From the NCBI RefSeq assembly GCF_008373765.1, contig NZ_VUJW01000003.1, positions 124,001 through 188,000 of the forward strand: 64,000 nucleotides of DNA. The letters are read 5' to 3'. Shown piece after piece: positions 27,706 through 37,043 of the stretch. How positions within the stretch are numbered: position 1 is the stretch's first letter; each line of letters starts with the position of its first letter. The stretch comes from Nocardioides antri (GTDB lineage: Bacteria > Actinomycetota > Actinomycetes > Propionibacteriales > Nocardioidaceae). The notes below the pieces were generated by a model. The model saw only the letters and a program-made list of their open reading frames with translations. It made no database searches and was not told the origin of the DNA. A program made the translations under genes and the position numbers.

Positions 27706-28758
27706 ATGAGGATCGCACTGGTGACGGAGACGTTCTACCCGGCCGCCGACAGCACAACGACCACGCTCAAGGCGACCGCCGACCGGCTGGTGGACCTCGG
27801 GCACACGGTCCGGATCATCGCGCCGGGACCGGGCCTGGCGTCGTACCGCGGCTGCGATGTCGTCCGCGTCCGTCCGCTCGAGCCGACCGGCGGCCAGATC
27901 CGCGCAGCGCTCGACGCGTTCGAACCGGACCTCGTGCACGCGGCCTCACCGCGGTTCGTGGGACGCAAGGCGCTCAAGCACGCCCGCCGGACCGGCGTGC
28001 CGACGCTGGTCGTCGAGCAGTCGCCGGTCCTCGACCTCACCGCGGACTACTGGCGCGCGAAGGTCGCGGACCGCGCCGACACCCTGCTCGTCACGGCTCC
28101 GTGGATGGTCGACCGGGTGGCCGAGCTCGGCGCGGAGGCCGCGCTGTGGGAGCCCGGCGTCGACACGCTGGCCTTCAACCCCACCCTGCGCGACCCGTGG
28201 CTCCACGACTCCTGGTCGCGGGCCCGGTCGAAGGACGGCGCCCAGGTCGTCGTGGGGTACGTCGGCAGCCTGCACCGGCGCAACGGCGTACGACGGCTCG
28301 CCGATCTCGCCCAGGTCGGCGGGACCCGGCTCGTGGTGATCGGCGACGGCCCGGAGCGGGAATGGCTGGAGAAGAGGCTGCCGGGTGCTCGGTTCACCGG
28401 GCCGCTGCAGACCGGCGACCTGACCGTCGCGCTGCCGACCCTGGACGTGCTCGTGCATCCCGGTGAGCACGAGACCGACTGCCACGCGCTCCGCGAGGCG
28501 GCCGCCTCCGGCGTGCCCGCGGTGGCGCCGCGCTCGGGCGGCGCCACCGACGTGGTGCGGCACCTGGAGACCGGGGTGCTCTACGACCCCGCCGACCCGC
28601 GCGACCTGCGCCGCGCGGTCGCCGCCGTCGCCGCCGACCGGCATCGAGGACTGCTCGGTGAGGCGGCGCGCGCGACGGCCGTGCGTCGTACCTGGGTCGA
28701 CGCGGTCGACGAGCTGGTCGGCTCCCACTACCCCGTGCCGACGCCCCTCGCGGCCTGA
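27706..28758 (+). CDS. GT4-family glycosyltransferase
   Basis: A 350-residue GT-B fold glycosyltransferase. The N-terminal domain begins MRIALVTETFYPAADSTTTT, the usual acceptor-loop start of GT4 mannosyl- and glucosyltransferases. The C-terminal domain has VVVGYVGSLHRRNGVRRL, VIGDGPEREWLEKRLPGARF and the donor-binding region HALREAAASGVPAVAPRSGG. It resembles actinobacterial phosphatidylinositol mannosyltransferase-type enzymes, but the sugar and acceptor cannot be told from sequence. The ATG at 27706 gives the expected N-terminus. It is transcribed alone, converging on a small gene 10 bp downstream. Confidence 0.88.
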   Translation: MRIALVTETFYPAADSTTTTLKATADRLVDLGHTVRIIAPGPGLASYRGCDVVRVRPLEPTGGQIRAALDAFEPDLVHAASPRFVGRKALKHARRTGVPTLVVEQSPVLDLTADYWRAKVADRADTLLVTAPWMVDRVAELGAEAALWEPGVDTLAFNPTLRDPWLHDSWSRARSKDGAQVVVGYVGSLHRRNGVRRLADLAQVGGTRLVVIGDGPEREWLEKRLPGARFTGPLQTGDLTVALPTLDVLVHPGEHETDCHALREAAASGVPAVAPRSGGATDVVRHLETGVLYDPADPRDLRRAVAAVAADRHRGLLGEAARATAVRRTWVDAVDELVGSHYPVPTPLAA

Positions 28759-28768
28759 TCCGCCGCAG

Positions 28769-28975
28769 TCACGCGGTCGCGTCGGCGACCCGGGTCACCC
28801 CGGTCGGGACAGGTGCCGGCGGAGCCACCAGGGCGGCCGCCGCACGGCGCTCGCGACGGGCCTCGCGGCGGGCCAGCCGGAGCACGCGTGCGGTCCGAGA
28901 CGCCTGGGCCGCCGCGCGGATGTCGTCCTGCCGCTGACGGGCGACTGCTGCCTGGAAGTGCGGATCGCTGAACAT
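28769..28975 (-). CDS. Small basic Arg/Ala-rich protein of unknown function
   Basis: A 68-residue protein starting MFSDPHFQAAVARQRQDDIR, with an Arg/Ala-rich helical middle (about 25-48, RTARVLRLARREARRERRAA) and a Pro/Val/Thr tail. A strong GAGGAGG seven bases before the ATG at 28975 marks it as a real gene. No signal peptide or membrane helix is seen. Similar short Arg/Ala helices occur in many actinobacterial small proteins. I do not recognise the family. It sits between the glycosyltransferase and the two-component system, on the strand of the latter. Confidence 0.65.
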   Translation of the reverse strand: MFSDPHFQAAVARQRQDDIRAAAQASRTARVLRLARREARRERRAAAALVAPPAPVPTGVTRVADATA

Positions 28976-29121
28976 CGTGGCCTCCTCGGTGCCGATCGAA
29001 CGGCTCCGACGCTCGCGCTAAGCCGCGGCGTCGGCATCGGGAGGACGCCTTATCTTCAGCCAGGGGGTGCCTCAGACCTTCGTGCGGCCGCCGAGCCACG
29101 TCGCTGAGGTGGCGGCGATGA

Positions 29122-29769
29122 TCACGCCTGGCGCAGGAAGCGCAGCACCGCCAGGACGCGGCGGTTCTCGCCCTCGTCGGGGGCCAGGTCCAGCTTGGTG
29201 AAGATGCTGCGGACATGGCCCTCGACCGTCTTCGGGCTCAGGTGGAGCTCGGCCGAGAGGGCGGCGTTGGACCTCCCCTGCGCCATCAGCTCGAGGACCG
29301 CCCGCTCGCGCGCAGAGAGCCGCTCGAGCGGGTCTTGCGTACGACGGCGCGCGACCAGCCGGGACACCAGCTCCGGGTCGATGATCACCTCACCCGCCGC
29401 GACTCGCCGTACGTCCACGCCGAAGGCGGCCAGGTCGGAGACCCGGTCCTTCAGCAGGTAGCCGACACCGCCGTCGAAGTCGTCCATCAGTCTGAGCGCG
29501 TGATGGACCTCCACGTACTGCGACATCAGCAACAGCCCGACCTTCGGGGCCTGCTTCCGGATCCGGACGGCGGCCTCGATGCCTTCGTCGCCGAAGCCCG
29601 GCGGCATCCGGAGGTCGATGATCGCCACGTCCGGCGGGTCGGCCGCGACCATGGCGAGAAGGGTCGCTGCGTCCCCCGCACGGCCGACGACCTCGAACCC
29701 GTCGGCCTCGAGGATGCGCGCCACGCCCTCGCGGAAGAGGACGGCGTCGTCGGCCAGCATCACCCGCAC
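29122..29769 (-). CDS. NarL/LuxR-type response regulator
   Basis: A 215-residue regulator. The receiver domain (1-120) has acidic ADD near residue 6, phosphoacceptor Asp in VAIIDLRMP (about 54) and LLKDR (Lys about 105). The C-terminal LuxR helix-turn-helix reads LSARERAVLELMAQGRSNAA then LHLSPKTVEGHVRSIFTKL. The GTG at 29769 is preferred because it preserves the first receiver strand (RVMLADD); the ATG at 29760 would remove it. The gene overlaps the 3' end of the sensor kinase gene and is its cognate partner. Confidence 0.93.
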   Translation of the reverse strand: MRVMLADDAVLFREGVARILEADGFEVVGRAGDAATLLAMVAADPPDVAIIDLRMPPGFGDEGIEAAVRIRKQAPKVGLLLMSQYVEVHHALRLMDDFDGGVGYLLKDRVSDLAAFGVDVRRVAAGEVIIDPELVSRLVARRRTQDPLERLSARERAVLELMAQGRSNAALSAELHLSPKTVEGHVRSIFTKLDLAPDEGENRRVLAVLRFLRQA

Positions 29770-31802
29770 GGGATCACCGCCGAGATCGTCGAACCACGCC
29801 CGGGTCGGCTGACGACCGACAACGTGCCTCCGAGCGTCCGCAGCCGGTCCGCGAGTCCCTGGAGGCCGGTCCCCCGCCCGGGGTCTGCGCCGCCCACGCC
29901 GTCATCCGTGACCGCCACCCGCAGGCAATCGTCGACCCGGGCCACCGACACTTCCACCGCGGTCGCGTGCGCGTGACGCGCGGCGTTCGTGAGCGCCTCG
30001 GCGACGACGAAGTACGCCGTGACCTCCGCCTCCGGCGGCGGACGCCCGTCCAGGTCGAGGTCGACGCGGACCGGGACGGTGGCGCGGTCGGCGAGCGCGT
30101 CGATCGCCGCTGCCAGACCGGACTCGGTGAGGATCGTCGGGTGCACGCCGCGAGCCAGCTCGCGCAGCTCGGTCGTCGCCTCCGCGAGGCCGGCCCGGGC
30201 GGAGGAGGCCCGCGCCGCCAGGTCCGGTGCTCCTACGGCCTCGGCTCGCTCGGCGAGCACCGCGAGGTCGATGCTCAGCGCGACCAGCCGCTGCTGCGCA
30301 CCGTCGTGAAGATCGCGCTCGATCCTGCGCCGCGCCTCGTCCGCGGCGGTCACGATCCGACGCGCGGCCGCCCGGAGCTGCTGCTCCTGCGCCTGGTGGT
30401 CGATCACGAGGCCGGTCTGCGCCACGAGGTCCACGAGCAGCTGACGCTCGACCTGGGTCAGCTGCGCCCCGGCCGGCTTGGCCACGACGATCGCGCCCCG
30501 CACCTCCCCGTGCCGGACGACCGGGAGGACGTGCCGACGCCGCCCGCCGAGGTCGGCGAGCGCGGCGCGCGGGCGAGAGCCGGCCGGCTCCGGCCAGGCG
30601 GCCGCCCTCGTCAGGGCGTCGTCGTCTCCGACCCACACCTCGACCATCGTCGCTCCTACGCCCTTGGCGACCGTCGCGGCGATTCCGTCGAGCAGCGCGT
30701 CCGACCCCTCGTCGAGCTGGGCGGAAAGCTGGGCGAGCGTCTCGTACGGCGTGGCACGGTGGCCGTAGACCAGGCGGTCGGCGAGACCCTGCGCCCGTCG
30801 TCGTACCGGCTCGAAGGCGACCGCCACCAGCGCCGTGGCAGCCAGCGACAGGATCCCGCTGCCGACGGGCAGCAGCCGCCCGACGCCGACCACGACGGCG
30901 ACGTACCCGGCAGTGATCGCGAGCGCGAGGACGCCGACCACGATGGCCTTGTTGATCACCGGGTCGATGCCGTAGAGCCGGTACTTGAGGATCGCCACGC
31001 CGGCAGCCACCGGGACCAGCGCGGTCGCGATCAGGCCGGGGACCGCCGATCCGATGGTGACCAGACCACCGGTCAGCACCACCGCCATCACCGCAACCGC
31101 GGACACGAACCAGCGCAGCTGGCGGGTCTCGTCGCCGCTCGCGCGACGGATCCGTACAACGACGGCAGCGACCCACAGCACGAGGAGAGCCTGGTAGCCG
31201 ACCCGTTGGACCGGTTCGAGCCACCCGGTGACCTCCTCGTGCATCCCGAACTCGAACGGGAACTCCAGCGCGTCGCTGCGCCAGTCGTCCTCGATCGGCC
31301 ACAGGGCCGAGGCGACCGCGAGCAGCACGCAGAGGACGACCATCACGGTCGCCGCGACCCGCCACCGCGGGGAGAGCAGTCGGCCGGTCGGGAAGATCAT
31401 CACCGACAGCCCGACGACCGCCATGCTGATCGGGATCTGCCAGATCGAGAACCACGCCAGCCAGTCGCCCGCCGGAAGCGGGTCGTCGTGGAGCCCGTAC
31501 TGACGGCCGAAGTACATGACCGCCGACTGGACGCCGGCGACCACGAACAGCAGGCCGATCCGGTGGCCCGGCCTCATCCGCAGGACGTACAGACCCACGG
31601 CGGTGAAGGTCAGCGCGAGCAGACCGTTGTGCAGGTTGCTGACGTGCAGGCCGAGCCAGGCGCCGTAGCCGACCAGGCCGAGGACGACCAGGCCGACCAC
31701 TGCGACGCCGACCTCGCGGACCGGCGACGGTGCGTCGTCATCGGCAGCCGGCGGGCGCGGCGGCTCCGCCGGAGCACGGTCCGCGGACGCCGCGGCTGAC
31801 AT
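29760..31802 (-). CDS. Membrane sensor histidine kinase, HisKA_3 type
   Basis: A 680-residue kinase. A Pro/Ala-rich N-terminus (1-28) is followed by about eight to ten membrane segments to residue 350, then a GAF-like sensor region (about 370-470). The dimerisation helix carries IERDLHDGAQQRLVALSIDL with phosphoacceptor His near 497, and a HATPase_c domain ends with DDGVGGADPGRGTGLQGL. It signals to the response regulator encoded immediately downstream. The signal is unknown. The large membrane domain and missing extracellular loop suggest sensing within the membrane. Confidence 0.92.
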   Translation of the reverse strand: MSAAASADRAPAEPPRPPAADDDAPSPVREVGVAVVGLVVLGLVGYGAWLGLHVSNLHNGLLALTFTAVGLYVLRMRPGHRIGLLFVVAGVQSAVMYFGRQYGLHDDPLPAGDWLAWFSIWQIPISMAVVGLSVMIFPTGRLLSPRWRVAATVMVVLCVLLAVASALWPIEDDWRSDALEFPFEFGMHEEVTGWLEPVQRVGYQALLVLWVAAVVVRIRRASGDETRQLRWFVSAVAVMAVVLTGGLVTIGSAVPGLIATALVPVAAGVAILKYRLYGIDPVINKAIVVGVLALAITAGYVAVVVGVGRLLPVGSGILSLAATALVAVAFEPVRRRAQGLADRLVYGHRATPYETLAQLSAQLDEGSDALLDGIAATVAKGVGATMVEVWVGDDDALTRAAAWPEPAGSRPRAALADLGGRRRHVLPVVRHGEVRGAIVVAKPAGAQLTQVERQLLVDLVAQTGLVIDHQAQEQQLRAAARRIVTAADEARRRIERDLHDGAQQRLVALSIDLAVLAERAEAVGAPDLAARASSARAGLAEATTELRELARGVHPTILTESGLAAAIDALADRATVPVRVDLDLDGRPPPEAEVTAYFVVAEALTNAARHAHATAVEVSVARVDDCLRVAVTDDGVGGADPGRGTGLQGLADRLRTLGGTLSVVSRPGRGSTISAVIPCG

Positions 31803-31909
31803 GTCCTGATGTTGGCACAGCGGAGGGCTCGTCGTACGAGGGTTAACCCTGGAAGAACGCAGGGGCCGCCCTCGTGCGCGCAGGGGTGGGACGGCACGAC
31901 CGTGGAGCC

Positions 31910-32560
31910 ATGACCACCACTGCTCCCAGCGCCACCCCGACCCGCACCACCGAGAGCCGGTCCTCCTGGCTCCTCCTCATCCTCGGCGGCATCGCCTTCT
32001 TCGCCGGAGGCGCCCTCCACCCGAAGGGGTCCGACCACGGCGACAAGAGCGAGCAGCTGCACTCGATGCTCGTCGACTCTCTCTGGTATCCCGCGCACAC
32101 CGTGATGCTGCTCGCGATGGCCGGCATCGCGGCTGCCCTCGTCATCCTCGGCCGGCGCACCGAGCTGCCGTCGGGGGTCGCACGCGTGGTGCGGGTCCTG
32201 GCCGTCGTCGCCGTGATCGGCGCCCTCGGCGCGGTCATCCACCTCTTCGCCGCGACCCAGTCCGATGCGATCGAGGACGGTGGGACGTCGTTCCTGGTCC
32301 TCGTGTTCACCGGTGTCGAGACCGTCGTGAACCCGCTCTGGGGGCTGGCGATCGCGACGCTGGCTGTCGTCGGTGGAGTGACACGCACGGTCGGCAACCG
32401 CATCGTCCTCGCCCTGGGGCTCGTCGGCGGCCTCGCGTTCGCGTTGGCCACCGCGACGATCGCGTTCACCGACCTGTTCGACCCGATCTTCCCGGTCGCG
32501 TCCCTCATCGGGGTCTGGTGCGTCGCGACCGGCGTCGTCGGCCTGGTCCGGGGGCGGTGA
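31910..32560 (+). CDS. Multi-pass membrane protein of unknown function
   Basis: A 216-residue protein with a short Thr/Ser-rich N-terminus and about six hydrophobic helices (first near residues 20-38, last near 190-212). A His/Lys/Asp-rich loop after the first helix (LHPKGSDHGDKSEQLHSML) is the most distinctive part. The ATG at 31910 has a GGAG upstream. It is divergent from the histidine kinase gene with 107 bp between them, so it could be a target of that system. I do not recognise the family. Confidence 0.78.
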   Translation: MTTTAPSATPTRTTESRSSWLLLILGGIAFFAGGALHPKGSDHGDKSEQLHSMLVDSLWYPAHTVMLLAMAGIAAALVILGRRTELPSGVARVVRVLAVVAVIGALGAVIHLFAATQSDAIEDGGTSFLVLVFTGVETVVNPLWGLAIATLAVVGGVTRTVGNRIVLALGLVGGLAFALATATIAFTDLFDPIFPVASLIGVWCVATGVVGLVRGR

Positions 32561-32579
32561 CGGTCGCGCTCCAGGAGCG

Positions 32580-33356
32580 TCAGACCTCGGTGCGGCCGTC
32601 GTCGTCCTTGTTGCGCAGGCCGATCTTGTTGCCCAGCCACACCAGCGGGTCGTACTTCTTGTCGACGACGCGCTCCTTCATCGGGATGATCGCGTTGTCG
32701 GTGATCTTGATGCCCTCGGGACAGACCTCGGTGCAGCACTTCGTGATGTTGCACAGACCGATGCCGGCGTCGCGCCGGGTCGTCTCCCGGCGGTCGCGGA
32801 TGTCGAGCGGGTGCATGTCGAGCTCGGCGTAGCGCAGGAAGAACCGCGGTCCGGCGAACGCCGGCTTGTTGTCCTCGTGGTCGCGTACGACGTGGCAGGT
32901 GTTCTGGCACAGGAAGCACTCGATGCACTTGCGGAACTCCTGGCCCCGCTCGACGTCGACCTGCATCATCCGGCGCTTGCCGTCGGCGTCGCGCGGACCG
33001 AGCTCGACGCTCGGCAGCTCGCGCGCCTTCTCGTAGTTGTAGGAGACGTCGGTGACGAGGTCGCGGATCACCGGGAAGGCGCGCAGCGGCGTCACCGTGA
33101 TCGTCTCGCTCGTGTCGAAGTCGGAGAGCCGGGTCATGCACAGCAGCCGCGGCTTGCCGTTGATCTCGGCGCTGCAGGACCCGCACTTGCCGGCCTTGCA
33201 GTTCCACCGGATGGCGAGGTCCCCGGTCTGGGTCGCCTGGAGGCGGTGGAGGGCGTCGAGCACGACCTCGCCCTCGGACACCTCCACGGTGTAGTCACCG
33301 AGGGCGCCGCCGTCGGCGTCACCGCGCCAGACCCGCATCTTCAGCTGATAGCCCAT
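32580..33356 (-). CDS. sdhB: Succinate dehydrogenase iron-sulfur subunit, Rv0247c-type (Sdh1)
   Basis: A 258-residue Fe-S subunit. The [2Fe-2S] ligands are Cys53, Cys58, Cys61 and Cys73 (NCKAGKCGSC then RLLC). The [4Fe-4S] and [3Fe-4S] ligands lie in CIECFLCQNTCHVV and CNITKCCTEVCPEGI. It passes electrons from SdhA flavin to the membrane anchor and quinone. It sits 7 bp after the flavoprotein gene, in the order anchor-SdhA-SdhB of mycobacterial Rv0249c-Rv0248c-Rv0247c. Confidence 0.95.
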   Translation of the reverse strand: MGYQLKMRVWRGDADGGALGDYTVEVSEGEVVLDALHRLQATQTGDLAIRWNCKAGKCGSCSAEINGKPRLLCMTRLSDFDTSETITVTPLRAFPVIRDLVTDVSYNYEKARELPSVELGPRDADGKRRMMQVDVERGQEFRKCIECFLCQNTCHVVRDHEDNKPAFAGPRFFLRYAELDMHPLDIRDRRETTRRDAGIGLCNITKCCTEVCPEGIKITDNAIIPMKERVVDKKYDPLVWLGNKIGLRNKDDDGRTEV

Positions 33357-33363
33357 CGCCTGC

Positions 33364-35223
33364 TCACTCCTCGAAGAACTTCTTCAGATCGTCGGGCATC
33401 GCCGGGAGCGCCTGCTCGGTCATGTCGACCCCGGTGCCGTCGTCGTTGAGCCGCAGCACGAGGTTCTTGTCGCCCCACTCCGGGTCGGGGCCGGGGTAGT
33501 CGTTGCGGGTGTGGCCACCTCGCGACTCCTGCCGGGCGAGCGCTGCCTTGGCGACGCACTCCCCCACCAGCAGCATGTTGCGGAGGTCGATCGCGAGGTG
33601 CCAGCCCGGGTTGTACTGCCGGTGCCCCTCGACCGACATGCTCGCCGCGCGCTCCTTGAGCCGCTCGACCTCCTCCAGCGCGCGTTCCAGCTCGCTCCCC
33701 TCGCGGATGATGCCGACCAGGTCGTTCATCGTCTGCTGGAGGTCCTGCTGGATCGTGTAGGGGTTCTCGCGACCCTCCAGCTCGAACGGTGCTAGCGCGC
33801 TCGCCTGGGCGGCGGCGATGTCGTCGTCGGCGGCCTCCGGTCGCGACGGCAGCGACGTCGCGTACGACGCTGCTGCGTCCCCGGCGCGACGCCCGAAGAC
33901 GATGAGGTCGGACAGCGAGTTGCCGCCGAGCCGGTTGGACCCGTGCATGCCGCCCGAGCACTCGCCGACGGCGTACAGGCCGGGGACGACGGAGACCTCG
34001 GTGTCAGGGTCGACCTCGATGCCGCCCATCGCGTAGTGGCAGGTGGGGCCGATCTCCATCGGCTCCGCCGTGATGTCGACGTCGGCCAGCTCCTTGAACT
34101 GGTGGTACATCGACGGCAGCCGCTTCTTGATGAACTCCGGCGTACGACGCGAGGCGATGTCAAGGAAGACGCCACCGTGCGGTGAACCCCTGCCGGCCTT
34201 GATCTCGGCATTGATGGCGCGCGCCACCTCGTCGCGCGGCAGCAGCTCGGGGGGACGCCGGTTGTTCTTCTTGTCCTCGTACCACCGGTCCGCCTCCTCG
34301 ATCGAGTCGGCGGTCTCCTTCCGGAAGTAGTCGGGGATGTGGTCGAACATGAACCGCTTGCCCTCGGAGTTCTTGAGGATGCCGCCGTCACCGCGCACCG
34401 ACTCGGTGACCAGCAGCCCCTTGACCGAGGGCGGCCACACCATCCCGGTGGGGTGGAACTGCACGAACTCCATGTTGATGAGGGTCGCGCCGGCGCGCAG
34501 GGCCAGCGCGTGGCCGTCGCCGGTGTACTCCCACGAGTTCGACGTGACCTTCCAGGCCTTGCCGAAGCCGCCGGTGGCGAGGACGACCGCCGGGGCATCG
34601 AAGACGATGAACCGCCCGGACTCCCGCCAGTAGCCGAACGCGCCCGCGATCGCGCCGTCGCGCTTCAGCAGGTCGGTGACCGTGCACTCCATGTAGACGT
34701 CGATGCCGAGGGCGACCAGCCGCTGCTGGAGGGTGCGGATGATCTCGAGACCCGTGCGGTCGCCGATGTGCGCGAGCCGCGCGTAGCGGTGGCCACCGAA
34801 GTCGCGCTGGCTGATCAGCCCGTCCTGGGTGCGGTCGAAGAGCGCCCCCCAGTCCTCGAGCTCCATCACCCGCTCGGGCGCCTCCTGGGCGTGGATCTGC
34901 GCCATCCGCCAGTGATTGAGCATCTTTCCGCCACGCATCGTGTCGCGGAAGTGCACCTGCCAGTTGTCGTCCGGGTAGAGGTTGCCCATGGCCGCGGCGC
35001 ACCCACCCTCGGCCATCACGGTGTGCGCCTTCCCGAGCAGCGACTTGCACACCACCGCGACCCGGGCGCCCGCCTCGTGCGCGGCGATCGCGGCCCGCAG
35101 GCCGGACCCGCCGGCGCCGATCACGATCACGTCGTACTGGTGGCGCTCGATCCCGCCCTGGGCGTCGCCGGACATCTCGTTGCCGGTCATCGGGTGCCTG
35201 GTGCCGGTTGGAGAATCAGTCAT
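33364..35223 (-). CDS. sdhA: Succinate dehydrogenase flavoprotein subunit, Rv0248c-type (Sdh1)
   Basis: A 619-residue flavoprotein. It has the dinucleotide motif DVIVIGAGGSGLRAAI (about 33-48), the covalent-FAD region SLLGKAHTVMAEGG with the FAD-linking His, the active-site EFVQFHPTGM, and the C-terminal HTRNDYPG. It oxidises succinate to fumarate at the cytoplasmic face. The N-terminal extension (MTDSPTGTRHPMTGNEMSGD) is also seen in related actinobacterial proteins. The gene is 75 bp downstream of the membrane anchor gene. It differs clearly from the second SdhA encoded at 37044-39074. Confidence 0.95.
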   Translation of the reverse strand: MTDSPTGTRHPMTGNEMSGDAQGGIERHQYDVIVIGAGGSGLRAAIAAHEAGARVAVVCKSLLGKAHTVMAEGGCAAAMGNLYPDDNWQVHFRDTMRGGKMLNHWRMAQIHAQEAPERVMELEDWGALFDRTQDGLISQRDFGGHRYARLAHIGDRTGLEIIRTLQQRLVALGIDVYMECTVTDLLKRDGAIAGAFGYWRESGRFIVFDAPAVVLATGGFGKAWKVTSNSWEYTGDGHALALRAGATLINMEFVQFHPTGMVWPPSVKGLLVTESVRGDGGILKNSEGKRFMFDHIPDYFRKETADSIEEADRWYEDKKNNRRPPELLPRDEVARAINAEIKAGRGSPHGGVFLDIASRRTPEFIKKRLPSMYHQFKELADVDITAEPMEIGPTCHYAMGGIEVDPDTEVSVVPGLYAVGECSGGMHGSNRLGGNSLSDLIVFGRRAGDAAASYATSLPSRPEAADDDIAAAQASALAPFELEGRENPYTIQQDLQQTMNDLVGIIREGSELERALEEVERLKERAASMSVEGHRQYNPGWHLAIDLRNMLLVGECVAKAALARQESRGGHTRNDYPGPDPEWGDKNLVLRLNDDGTGVDMTEQALPAMPDDLKKFFEE

Positions 35224-35298
35224 TGGTTGCCTTCCGGGGTCCCCGCGGAGTTGTCAGCGGAGGAACGAAGCGGGGGAGCTGAGCACTTCGTGGGGTGG

Positions 35299-36111
35299 TC
35301 AGAAGAACCTCAGGTCGTCGATCACGTCGGTGGCGAGCAGGAAGATGTAGAGGTCGACCAGTGCCACGGAGAACAGGGAGTACCAGGCGTACTGGGGATG
35401 GCGGGCGTTGAGCTTCGACACCCAGGTCCACATGCGGTAGCGCACCGGGTGCTTGGAGAAGTGCCGCAGCCGGCCGCCCACGATGTGGCGGCAGGAGTGG
35501 CAGGAGAGCGTGTAGAGCCAGATCAGCACGACGTTCACAGCCATCAGCACCGTGCCGAGGCCCATGTGGATGCCGGAGGTCTCGCCGTCACCGACGGCGT
35601 ACTCGTCCGGCATCGCGCGGAACGCGAGGATCACGTCGAAGCTCAGGATGAGCGCGACCAGCACCGCGGCGTACCAGAAGTAGCGGTGGAGGTTCTGCAG
35701 GAGCAGCGGGAGCCTGGTCTCGCCGCTGTAGGAGCCGTGGGGCTCCGCGACCGCGCACGCCGGCGGCGACAGCCAGAACGCCCGGTAATAGGCCTTCCGG
35801 TAGTAGTAGCAGGTCATCCGGAAGCCGAGCGGGAAGATCAGGATGATCAGCGCCGCCGACAGCGGCCACCACTGGAACGGCTGGCCGAAGTCCGACGCAC
35901 CCTCGACGCAGTCGCCGAGGCACGGCGAGTAGAACGGCGACAGGTAGGGGTCGGCGAAGTAGTCCGTCCCCATGAACGCGCGGATCGTCGCGTACACGAC
36001 GAAGGCGCTGAACACGAGGAAGGTCGCCAGCGGCGACAACCACCATCGGTCGGTCCGGAGCGTCCGCTCCTCGATCTCTGCTCGACCTGGGCCTTGCACG
36101 CCAGTCGCCAC
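35299..36111 (-). CDS. Succinate dehydrogenase membrane anchor, Rv0249c-type
   Basis: A 270-residue membrane protein with about five to six helices, including a C-terminal one in ALVDLYIFLLATDVIDDL. Conserved features are RMTCYYYRKAYYRAFWLSPP, NLHRYFWYAAVLVAL and SCHSCRHIVGG. Several His (HRYFWY, HMGLG, CHSCRH) are candidates for heme or quinone ligands. The open frame runs to 36252, but the GTG at 36111 has GGAGG with 5-base spacing and yields 270 residues, matching the about 273 residues of Rv0249c. It is the promoter-proximal gene of the Sdh1 operon. Confidence 0.88.
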   Translation of the reverse strand: MATGVQGPGRAEIEERTLRTDRWWLSPLATFLVFSAFVVYATIRAFMGTDYFADPYLSPFYSPCLGDCVEGASDFGQPFQWWPLSAALIILIFPLGFRMTCYYYRKAYYRAFWLSPPACAVAEPHGSYSGETRLPLLLQNLHRYFWYAAVLVALILSFDVILAFRAMPDEYAVGDGETSGIHMGLGTVLMAVNVVLIWLYTLSCHSCRHIVGGRLRHFSKHPVRYRMWTWVSKLNARHPQYAWYSLFSVALVDLYIFLLATDVIDDLRFF

Positions 36112-36218
36112 CTGCACCTCCGGATGCCCATCCCGCTCTGCCGGGCCTGAGTCTGCACACTCGACAGCGATTGTGAAAGGGGCCACACCGACGGGGTGCA
36201 TAGGGAGCGCTGCCAAAA

Positions 36219-36237
36219 TCTGGTAAGGGTAACCTAA
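36219..36237. promoter_or_regulatory. DtxR/IdeR-like iron box between divergent succinate dehydrogenase operons
   Basis: TCTGGTAAGGGTAACCTAA matches the 19-bp IdeR/DtxR consensus TTAGGTTAGGCTAACCTAA at 15 of 19 positions, including an intact right half. It lies in the intergenic region between the starts of the two sdh operons (36112-36301), about 108 bp before the Sdh1 anchor GTG and 65 bp before the sdhC GTG. Iron-regulator control of Fe-S-rich Sdh complexes is known in corynebacteria and mycobacteria; control here is predicted. Confidence 0.6.
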
Positions 36238-36301
36238 CCGGACGTAAGTCACACGAGACTGCTTTCACTGTGACAGGCGTCGCGCGGTAGCGTGACCGGC
36301 C

Positions 36302-37015
36302 GTGGCAGATCCCGTAACGACCAGGCCAACTCTCGTCGACGGAGCTCGCGCGTCCCGCACGTCGATCGCGCTGAAGCTCCTGATGGCCGTCAGCGGCCTC
36401 GCGTTCGTCGGCTTCGTGCTGGGGCACATGTACGGCAACCTCAAGGCCTTCTCGGGCCACGACGCCTTCAATGAGTACGCCCACCACCTTCGCGAGTTCG
36501 GCGAGCCGCTGCTTCCCCACATGGGCTTCATCTGGCTCATGCGCGTCGGACTGCTGATCGCGCTGATCGTGCACGTCGCGGCCGCGGTCGAACTGACCCG
36601 GCGGGCCCGCAAGGCGCGGCCGGTGAAGTACGTCGTCAAGAAGCACACCGGCGCCATCCCGGCCAGCCGGCTCATGCGCTGGGGCGGCTTCACCCTCCTC
36701 CTCTTCATCGTCTGGCACCTGGTGAACTTCACGTTCGGCAAGGTCAACGTGCAGGGCGGTGAGACCGACGACCCCTACAACCTGCTGGTCGACACCTTCG
36801 ACGTCTGGTGGATGACGCTGATCTACCTCGCGGCGATGGCGATGCTCGGCGCCCACCTCCACCACGGCGTCTGGAGCTCGCTGCAGACACTCGGCCTCAC
36901 GGGTACGGCGGCGAGCCGGGCGCGCGCGAAGACGATCTCGTTCGCCATCGCGATCCTGATCGCGGGCGGCTTCTCGATCGTCCCGATCGCCATCCTCGCC
37001 GGCATCATCGACTGA
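36302..37015 (+). CDS. sdhC: Succinate dehydrogenase cytochrome b subunit (second Sdh)
   Basis: A 237-residue di-heme-type membrane subunit of the B. subtilis/C. glutamicum SdhC family, with about five transmembrane helices. Heme-ligand candidates are in [40 protein letters not shown] and [18 protein letters not shown]. This type usually reduces menaquinone. The GTG at 36302 has no strong RBS but is the only start giving the full first helix. It is 28 bp upstream of the flavoprotein gene. Confidence 0.93.
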   Translation: MADPVTTRPTLVDGARASRTSIALKLLMAVSGLAFVGFVLGHMYGNLKAFSGHDAFNEYAHHLREFGEPLLPHMGFIWLMRVGLLIALIVHVAAAVELTRRARKARPVKYVVKKHTGAIPASRLMRWGGFTLLLFIVWHLVNFTFGKVNVQGGETDDPYNLLVDTFDVWWMTLIYLAAMAMLGAHLHHGVWSSLQTLGLTGTAASRARAKTISFAIAILIAGGFSIVPIAILAGIID

Positions 37016-37043
37016 CCGCGCCAAGGTTCAACGGAGACCTGAC

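Noticed and set aside
35299..36252. A longer start for the Sdh1 membrane anchor at the ATG at 36201 or the GTG/TTG near 36252
   Set aside because: These lack a ribosome binding site and would extend translation through the probable promoter and iron box; the GTG at 36111 has GGAGG and gives the family length.
36248..36274. A CRP/GlxR-like site formed by GTCACA and TGTGAC in the sdh control region
   Set aside because: The half-sites are in the wrong order (TCACA before TGTGA on the + strand), so they do not form a TGTGA-N6-TCACA operator.
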